NCBI RefSeq assembly: GCF_003576645.1
Contig: NC_044920.1
Location: 14,162,138-14,226,137, forward strand
Length of the DNA stretch: 64,000 nucleotides
Direction: 5' to 3'
DNA from: Ipomoea triloba
Taxonomy: Eukaryota; Streptophyta; Magnoliopsida; Solanales; Convolvulaceae
The notes under the pieces are model-generated. The model searched no databases. It saw nothing but the letters and a program-made list of their open reading frames with translations, and was not told where the DNA came from. Shown here piece by piece: positions 57,507-64,000 of this stretch (within the stretch, counting starts at the first letter, position 1; each line of letters begins with the position of its first letter). The position numbers and the translations under genes are program-made.

Positions 57507-58412
57507 AAATTTAGTCTGACCGATGCTTTAGTACAATCTAATCCCCTTGAATTACACACATTGCCCAGATATATTGCGGATGTTTTCCCCTCTCATCATT
57601 ATTCATTACAGTACCACTACCTGCTCATTCCCTGTCTCCTTCAACTCAACTTAAGGGGCCTCACGCTCTATGTCCTCAAGGATAAGTAAATTGCCAGATG
57701 TATCTCAATGCAGTGATCTGAGTGCTGAGTTTTTTTTTTCCAGAGCCCATAGCAGTTGCAACACCATCATCGATCAAATCGTCAATGGTATCTATCTCCC
57801 TATGACAGGGAGCAAAGTAATTGGAATGATGAAATCTGAAAACCTCAAGAACCAAGAAATGATCCCGCTAATAGTTTTCAAGGAAGTACTAAGGCAGAAG
57901 GAAAGCTCTAATGAGGTGTTAAAGCACAAAAAGGCATATTAAAGCACAAAAACGTTACGAAACAGTAAACAATATATTAACTGTGATCAAACAAATGTGA
58001 AGTCATAACGACAACCACTAATTAAGTATAAGATCATAATAGTCCGTAGGGACTTAACTTCACTAGTTCAGTAGACAGTATTTGAGAGAAAGAGACCAAG
58101 GGGTTCGAAACTCAGCAGCGACAATGTGGGGATTATGCCAAATGTGGGCAGATCCCTTGTGCGCACTGACATTTGGCCCTATCTGCTGAGACATTTAATT
58201 ATCTTATCATGATTTACATCCTCTCACATGCTCTGTTAGAGCGGGGCGTGGGAAGCCCTTGAGGTTGGGGATTCAACCTTTTAAGAGAAGTATAAGATCA
58301 TAATAACTGGAAGAATGAAACTGTATCAACTATAAATTCAATACAAGTACTAGATTAATGGTTGTACTAGTGAAGAAAACCTCTTCCATTTGACATAAAT
58401 ATAGCTAGTCTT
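57505..58412. repeat. duplicated 3' flank of the OTU gene, distal copy
   Basis: 57830-58412 (minus the SINE) matches 58875-59300: 'gatgaaatctgaaaac.tcaag', 'atagttttcaa.gaagta.taaggca', 'aatgaggtgtt', 'aaagcacaaaaac.tta.gaaacag', 'tatcaactataaatt', 'ctagtgaag.aaacctc'. 57505-57829 has no clear match. The frame 57670-57942 lies across the repeat and is not convincing as a gene. Confidence 0.7.
58042..58287 (+). mobile_element. SINE with 18-bp target duplication
   Basis: Flanked by AAGTATAAGATCATAATA (58024-58041 and 58288-58305). Box A-like 'ctagttcagtagaca' and box B 'ggttcgaaac' give a tRNA-derived head; a T-rich 3' end follows. The empty site is seen in the proximal copy of the flank. Confidence 0.85.
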
Positions 58413-58572
58413 TCCATTTCACCAATCAATTTGGCTAAACTTAATATGGATTAGTTGTTGAAACACTAGTATTTCACAATTACTATGTCTCTATAATCTA
58501 TATCTCCAGTAATACGGAAATATATTTTCAGCTTTATTTTTCTCCAATCTCATTTTACTGTGATTAATGCAC

Positions 58573-58683
58573 AAAAGAGATTTCCAAGCTACAGGACAAA
58601 GAAATTGCAATGAAAAAGGCAGCTGCAAAAGATAGCACGGTAGAGCAGAAAGCTAAAGAAGAAACAAGTAGATGAAGAGATGA
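58573..58683 (+). pseudogene. fragment of the OTU gene's second coding exon, opposite strand
   Basis: Plus-strand text [20 protein letters not shown] and a few more residues match residues 36-70 of the OTU protein, starting exactly at the exon boundary with some intron sequence before it; the acceptor AG is now AC. It ends in a stop after about 36 codons. It lies inverted between the two flank copies. Confidence 0.8.
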
Positions 58684-58766
58684 ACTTACCGAGGGTTTGC
58701 TTAGGAGCAGAAAGCTAAAGAAGAAACAAGTAGATGAAGAGATGAACTTACCGAGGGTTTGCTTAG
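58643..58766. repeat. 62-bp tandem duplication
   Basis: 'gagcagaaagctaaagaa...gtttgcttag' at 58643-58704 and again at 58705-58766, beginning within the OTU exon fragment. Confidence 0.9.
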
Positions 58767-58874
58767 GAGCCGTGACTTGTACTGCCATTTTTGCCAATGC
58801 CTGCAGCAGAGTTGGCCGATCTTCACGCTCATTTGCAACACCCTCATAGATTTGCTCATTGAGCAAAGTGATTG

Positions 58875-59297
58875 GAGTGACGAAATCTGAAAACTTCAAG
58901 AGAACCAATAGAAGATACCGCTAATAGTAGGACAATTGCATCACACTGTATGCTGGTGTAAAATTTTCTTACGATAGAAATAGAAGCTTAAAGTACTAAA
59001 CAAATCCAGGTTGTAAATACTACAGCAAATAGTTTTCAATGAAGTATTAAGGCAAAAGGTAGTTCAAATGAGGTGTTGGTTTCTCTTTGCATTCAAAAAG
59101 GCACGCCAAAGCACAAAAACATTATGAAACAGTCAACAATATGTATTAATTGTCATCAAACAAATCTAAAGTCAGAAAGTAGAACACCAACATCGAAATT
59201 GCATCAACTATAAATTAAATATTTTGTGAAAATACAAGTACTAGGTCAATGGTATACTAGTGAAGGAAACCTCGATCATCTGACATATGCATAGCTA
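58875..59297. repeat. duplicated 3' flank of the OTU gene, proximal copy
   Basis: Partner of 57830-58412 without the SINE. It runs up to the OTU stop codon, so it includes the 3'UTR. Confidence 0.7.
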
Positions 59298-60613
59298 TCA
59301 AGCTGAGTTGGGGATGACCGAGTTATAATGCTCGCCAAGTCCGTATGCATGCCTGTGGTATGATAGCATGATACTTGGCTCAAATGAGGCAGCTACACTG
59401 GTGGGTTTGTATTCCTTTCCCATCTCCACATCAGGGAAAGATCCTGAATATATCAGGATATGTTTCTTTAAGATATGAGTGAGGGCACCGAGCTCAAGTT
59501 GTCCTCCCCATGCTGCAGTTGACTCCACTTCTCTACAATAGTTATCAAACCTCTGCATAAGAGAATCATCTGATTCGCCTTCAATAATATTCTCAGAGAG
59601 GAAAAAAGGAAGGAAATCAGATGCATGCTTCCTCATGTAAGCAGCCACCATCTGTCGTAGTTCTTGGTAAGTATAAGGAGATGAGCCTCCAGAATGTAGA
59701 GCTAGCTGATTCTCAACAGCTCTATAGAGACAGTGTCCATCAGGCTTTATTTCATTAATGGTCAATCCAAGGGGTTCAAGCTTCTTTTCCAGCTTCTCAT
59801 TCTCAATGACCCGATCACTTGTAATATTACTCTGCTCTTCTTGTATTCTTTGCTCTCTGGCTGCTTCTTGTTGAGCTCTTTTTTCACGCCTCTTGACACT
59901 CTTACTAGGCTTTGAATGTTCAGCTTGATTGCTGACAGATACCCCAGCAATGGCATTCACCAAATTTTCAAGAGTTCCTTTATCTTTCCCATTGATATTA
60001 CCACTATAGCCCAGAGAAGCAAGTTCTGCAGAATGTTGTTCTTTGAGCTCTGTCAAAAGTTTAGACATCTCTTCATCTACTTGTTTCTTCTTAGCTTTCT
60101 GCTCCGCCTTGCTACCTTTTGCAGCTGCCTTTTTCATTGCAGTTTCTTTGTCCTGTAGCTTGGAAATCTCTTTTCTGCATACATCAAAGTAAAATGACAT
60201 TGAAGAAAAACAAAGCTGAAAATCTATTCCCCCATTACTAGATACAGAGAAAAAGTAATTGTGAAATATCAGTGCCACAAAAACTCCTAATTAAGTTTAG
60301 GCAAATTGATTGATGCTTTAGTTACAACTGCAAATCGAAAGACTAGCAAAATTGTCTAAAAGCAACCATGTACTTTCAAAGTTAAGTGACTAGTCCCATA
60401 CTCCCATGCAATGAATTTCAAAGAATAATATATACCCCAGCTGAATCGTATAATAAAGAAACATGGATATTTGATAAAAGGCAAAAGTAAAACAAATTTG
60501 CCTTCTCACCTGTGCCTAGAAAGCATCTCTTCCCTGGTTTCTTGCATCTTCTGAGGTGCATTTTCAGAGGCCAACTCAGACAATTCCTCCTCTACTTTAG
60601 GTGTGTCCTCCAT
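59298..60613 (-). CDS. OTU-domain deubiquitinase (OTUD6/plant OTU5 type)
   Basis: Two coding exons: 60613-60510 and 60174-59298, joined by a 335-bp intron with GT (60509) and AG (60175). The product is 326 residues, normal for OTUD6-like proteins. The start is the ATG at 60613, just after a TTTTAG acceptor (60628). Residues 20-75 and 125-165 are charged coiled coil ([31 protein letters not shown]). The OTU domain begins near 165: catalytic Asp180-Gly-His-Cys183 ([15 protein letters not shown]) and catalytic His317 (GLGEHYNSV), both intact. By family it removes ubiquitin from proteins in cytosol or nucleus. No nonsense or frameshift was seen. The exon text fits the family across the junction (SRH/RKEIS). 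Confidence 0.93.
60175..60509 (-). other. OTU gene intron 2
   Basis: GTGAGAAGGC donor at 60509 and TGTATGCAG acceptor ending 60175; AT-rich between. Joining restores a continuous conserved coiled coil. Confidence 0.9.
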
Positions 60614-60627
60614 TCCAAACTTTGAAT

Positions 60628-63007
60628 CTAAAACCAAAGCAAGCATCTCAATATGGCTAGAGATTAGAAGAATTGAGCCTAACATAGTGTGATAATAAGA
60701 ATTGTACACAGAAAAAGGTTGAGCTGAGAGTAAACTGTCATTAATTTTTTTTTTCTTTTGATATGTAAATTATCATGCAATATTTCTGTGTGCTAAATTC
60801 ATTAGCTCCAATTACATTAAAATCCTAACTACTTTTGGCAACTAAAAATTCAAATCTTAACGATCTGTAGCATAATCATGTGATACCTCACTATCACCAA
60901 CAGTGAGTTCTCCGTTAATGCCTGCACATCTTTAATCTTTAAAAATACTTTTAGGATGTAAAGTGGAATGGTATTAGTTACTTCACAAAAATTTATTCAA
61001 TGTTATGAATAGATTTTTTATTTTCCAACTCGAGTTCAGCCAAACCCTAAATGAGAAACTCTCTCAACAATCTCATTTATCATTTATGAACAAGTACTGA
61101 AGTAAGCATAAGTTAAATGAACCGAAAGCAAACAAACACAGAAAGAAAAGCATAATTTTACTAGTTCAGATCTTCAGTCCAACATGTATACTAGGTTTTC
61201 CTGTGCTTGAAAACGATGGAAGTACAAGTATGATAACCAAAGAAGTATGCAGAGAGAAAATTAATAAATAAATATTCCAATTTATATTCTTTAGCATTGG
61301 ATGACACATTAGGACATCCAATTAAAGGAAAAGGGTATTTTAATGTTGCAACTTTCAAGCCAAAACAATTGACCTAAAACACCAAGACTGGAAGAATGTT
61401 AAGAATGACAACAGGTTAGGCACACATAGAAGAGTTATATACAATTCACTAATCCAAAAATGGCAAAAAAGTTTGAGCTACATAAAAAATATAGGAAGAG
61501 CTTAATAGATTATCTTTGATTATTAGGCTACAGACAATGTCCCAAAAGATAGGTTTCACCCATCAACCTTTTGTCCTTTCCCAAGTATGGCTGATGTTGA
61601 GCGTTACTGTCTATGGCGCAAAATTAAAATTGAAGTCGCAATTGCATTGTGTCCTTATTTGACGGTGGATTTTACATGGGTCGGGATAATACACCTTTCT
61701 AATGTATCAAAACACAACGGACGTTTTAGTTTCTAAAGTTAATTTATATTTCCTACACATACTTACCTCTTGTCAAGTACTTCTATAAATGGTATACTTG
61801 AAGTGCAGAATCTGAAATTATAGTAACACAACTACACTTTTTAGATTTTCTATATAATTCTGAACTCAATACCTGGTTATTTATCAAGCATTTTCTATGG
61901 ATGATTACATCTGTTCAATGGTTAAATGTGTCAAGTATTGTATAGCTACGCCTAGTTACCTTAGTATTTTCATCTTATCAATAAATTTAACAAACATATC
62001 AAAGTTGAGTACATATAGTGGTGGATATAGAGAATTGTGCTTAATCTTTATAAGCTGGTAAAAGAACTGAAATGGAATAGGAAGGATTGCCAACTTAGCA
62101 TATGTAAAAAGCAGTTCTAGTAGAATTAATTATACAAACAACTAGAACTAACATCACCAAATCTTCCTCCAACAAATTAGAACATAAACTGTATATATCT
62201 TCATCTCAAGATAATTCTTTTTCATTCATCAAGTATATCTAGCAAACACTTAAACATGTTATGTGTCTTTCCTGCTTTTTAGGATATGCTATATACTATC
62301 TCCAAAGGCCATTTACTTAGACTTCTCAAAACCTAGTTAATAATGATCAAACTTTTTAAAGTGAAAAAGTGTAGCAACACGATAAGGCTGGGTTTTGCTT
62401 TAAAGCAAATGCACAAAGCAACGATTTTCTAAAAAAAAAAAACACAATTACTAAACTAGCGATGCAAAAAGATTAAAAATAAAAAATTACCACTTTATAA
62501 AAGTTTTAAAAATTTACAAATTTATATAACAAAGTTTACAGCTTTATAAAAAGTTTTAAGAAAATTAAAGATTTATATTCAAAGTTCACACTGGCAGAAT
62601 TTTATTTTAATCAGAAATTAAGAATATCATAAAAAACAAAATCCCAGACTAGTTGCCTACCTCACTGGCTGAAACAGAGGAGCCCAGACTACTCTGGAAT
62701 CTGGAGTCTGGTCAAAATTAAGAAAAATAAATTAATTTCAACTTGCTAGATTGCAAGGGGTGAGCAAACGGTGTACATAACCGACCGAAAAACCGATTAA
62801 TATTTACCAAATAAATGTTATAACCTACCGAAAAACTGACCGTCTGTTTCAATAGGTTATATCCGTTACCTAAACGGACAAACTAACACAAACTTGACAA
62901 ACTAATACAAACAGTAACTTTAGCTTGAATATGCTATTACAGTATTACAAACTAAAATATATAAATGGTTAATTTAATGCAAACTAAAAAAACCTACTGC
63001 CTGTTCT

Positions 63008-63046
<39 letters not shown>

Positions 63047-63281
63047 ACTGCCAAATTTACATTCACTTTACACTTAAAACTTATTCATCACCAGGCATTT
63101 ACACTTAAAACTTATTCATCACCAGGCATTAGGAGGAGAATTATTAGTTATTACAATGAAATACATTGAAAGCATTCAATAGTAGTACATAGTATCAAAA
63201 TTCAACAGTATTACACTGGATTTTAAGAATAACCAGGAATGCTGCAACCAAAACAAAGATTTTATCAAGAAATAAAAATTT
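60628..63281 (-). other. probable first intron of the OTU gene (5'UTR intron)
   Basis: A donor-like AAG|GTAAATTT lies at 63281 and an acceptor TTGGTTTTAG ends at 60628, 15 bases before the start codon. The 2.65 kb between is AT-rich with no coding frame. It includes a MITE-like piece (62750-62900, 'aggggtgagcaaacgg') and poly(A)36 at 63009-63044, and 'cacttaaaacttattcatcaccaggcatt' twice at 63071-63130. Splicing is inferred, not shown. Confidence 0.55.
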
Positions 63282-63600
63282 ACCTTAATGACTCGGCGTC
63301 GTGAGGTAGAGGAGCAGAGCCGTAGAGGGCTTACTAAAGTGGCTGAGGGGCGACCAGGCGAGGCTGAGTTGAGGTCAGTTCTTGAGTCACGTACGATCGT
63401 CGCTGAGGATTTGAAGACTGAGGAGCAAGGGCGTGAGGGAGACAAGGAGTGGGCGGCTCTCCGTCTGAAGAATCCCTGGGCGGCTCTATCTCTTGGGGCG
63501 TTGCGTATTTGGGTGGTTGCAGGCTGCGCTACTCTCTTCTCTCTCTCTCTGCGCGCTATTTCTCCTGGGCAATTCACGATGGGAAGGGAAGGGAATAAAA
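63282..63600 (-). promoter_or_regulatory. GC-rich probable 5'UTR exon and promoter-proximal region of the OTU gene
   Basis: This 300-bp stretch is strikingly GC-rich for the window and ends at a good splice donor on the minus strand. Open frames on both strands (plus 63288-63629, minus 63577-63176) have no recognisable domain and are probably a by-product of GC content. An upstream coding exon is the alternative. Confidence 0.5.
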
Positions 63601-63639
63601 AAGATGCTAGGGTTTTAATGCATATTTAGGAAGTTTTAA

Positions 63640-63690
63640 GTTACCCTGCTAGTGTTTTGGGCGTGCGAAGCACAAAAATTTTTGTTATTA
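63640..63690 (-). repeat. possible Helitron 3' end
   Basis: On the minus strand 'TTTTTGTGCTTCGCACGCCCAAAACACTAG' in pieces: a short hairpin GTGCTTCGCAC followed by ACTAG. The body would extend past the window's right edge. Confidence 0.35.
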
Positions 63691-63694
63691 TAAA

Positions 63695-63860
63695 TTGGGA
63701 AAAGGATCAAATACACCCTCGAACTTTTACTAAAAAGTCAATTAAACTCTTAAACTTTTGAAAGTTACAATTAAATTCACAAATTTGTTATTTTGAAGCA
63801 ATTAAACTCACTGACCTGATAGTGACTTTTAATTGCAAGTTAATTAAGTTTCCAGCAACA
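63695..63860. repeat. MITE arm of the 'ggatcaaatacaccctcgaac' type
   Basis: Repeated phrases 'caattaaactcttaaactttt', 'caattaaattcac', 'caattaaactcactga' resemble left arms of the Mutator-type MITEs at 12.4 and 52.3 kb. The other arm is not in the window. The remaining 63861-64000 is GC-richer with no identified gene. Confidence 0.4.
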
Positions 63861-64000
63861 CTCCGGCCAAAATCAGCCACCGACGACCGTACGGCCACCG
63901 CCGACGCGTTCTGCCAGGGAAGAAGACCTTCGATCAATAGAGAAGCCATCTCCGTCAACTGGAAATGGCAACCAGTTGGTCGCTATCTCTAGTCGACGGA

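Noticed and set aside
56309..57689. Long open frames across the N gap on both strands
   Set aside because: They consist of poly-Lys or poly-Phe from the A runs plus unknown residues; no real coding.
57670..57942. 90-codon plus-strand frame
   Set aside because: Lies across a noncoding repeat whose second copy at 58.9 kb does not keep the frame open.
58564..58908. 114-codon minus-strand frame
   Set aside because: Its second half is antisense to the OTU exon fragment and the 62-bp tandem repeat; the first half has no recognisable domain.
1..64000. A new defence, biosynthetic or toxin system
   Set aside because: Apart from the RING and OTU genes, all sizeable frames with recognisable similarity belong to transposable elements; no gene cluster is present.

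Overview
This is a eudicot plant nuclear window: AT-rich, full of Ty3/gypsy and Ty1/copia LTR retrotransposons, Helitrons, MITEs, SINEs and (TA)n microsatellites, with spliced genes and no operon-like gene packing. I cannot name the species from the sequence. Two host genes are supported, both on the minus strand: a short intronless RING-H2 finger gene (14.7-15.1 kb) and a spliced OTU-type deubiquitinase gene of the OTUD6/plant OTU5 type (coding 59.3-60.6 kb, with a probable GC-rich 5'UTR exon at 63.3-63.6 kb and a 2.7 kb first intron). Nearly everything else is mobile DNA at different ages.

Layout. 0-1.5 kb: LTR scraps and a broken LINE RNase H tail. 1.88-10.54 kb: a decayed CRM-type (centromeric chromovirus) gypsy element with a near-perfect 5-bp target duplication; a 2.0 kb solo LTR-like insertion sits in its integrase and a 1.47 kb solo LTR of an Athila-like family sits in its 3' LTR. 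10.5-16.5 kb: two diverged copies of a roughly 2 kb host segment flank the RING gene; the CRM element landed in copy A and a minus-strand copia element (16.49-21.43 kb, perfect TSD) landed in copy B. 21.4-25.4 kb: a MITE, an RNase H relic and a minus-strand Helitron. 25.41-31.50 kb: a young Tork-type copia element with perfect TSD, itself inside a palindromic MITE. 32-36 kb: tandem repeat, decayed CACTA ends and a SIRE-like LTR. 36-41.4 kb: Helitron ends and a Mutator-type MITE arranged as an inverted duplication. 42.50-50.77 kb: a minus-strand Athila-like non-autonomous element with two ORFs and no pol, inserted in a TA/TG microsatellite that it split in two. 51-56 kb: several MITEs and a SINE. 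56.5-57.5 kb: an 877-base assembly gap. 57.5-63.6 kb: the OTU gene and its duplicated 3' flank.

The window also carries clear assembly scars. Single N bases at 27460 and 36892 each join two identical copies of a long stretch (1,340 and 1,597 bp), and a single N at 25561 replaces about 70 bp of an LTR. These are best read as contig-end overlaps or gaps that were not resolved, so the apparent duplications should not be treated as biology.

No new defence or metabolic system is visible. The most unusual biological objects are the pol-less Athila-like element with an ORF1 broken by one stop codon, the CRM-type element whose polyprotein runs into its LTR, and the inverted Helitron/MITE duplication.
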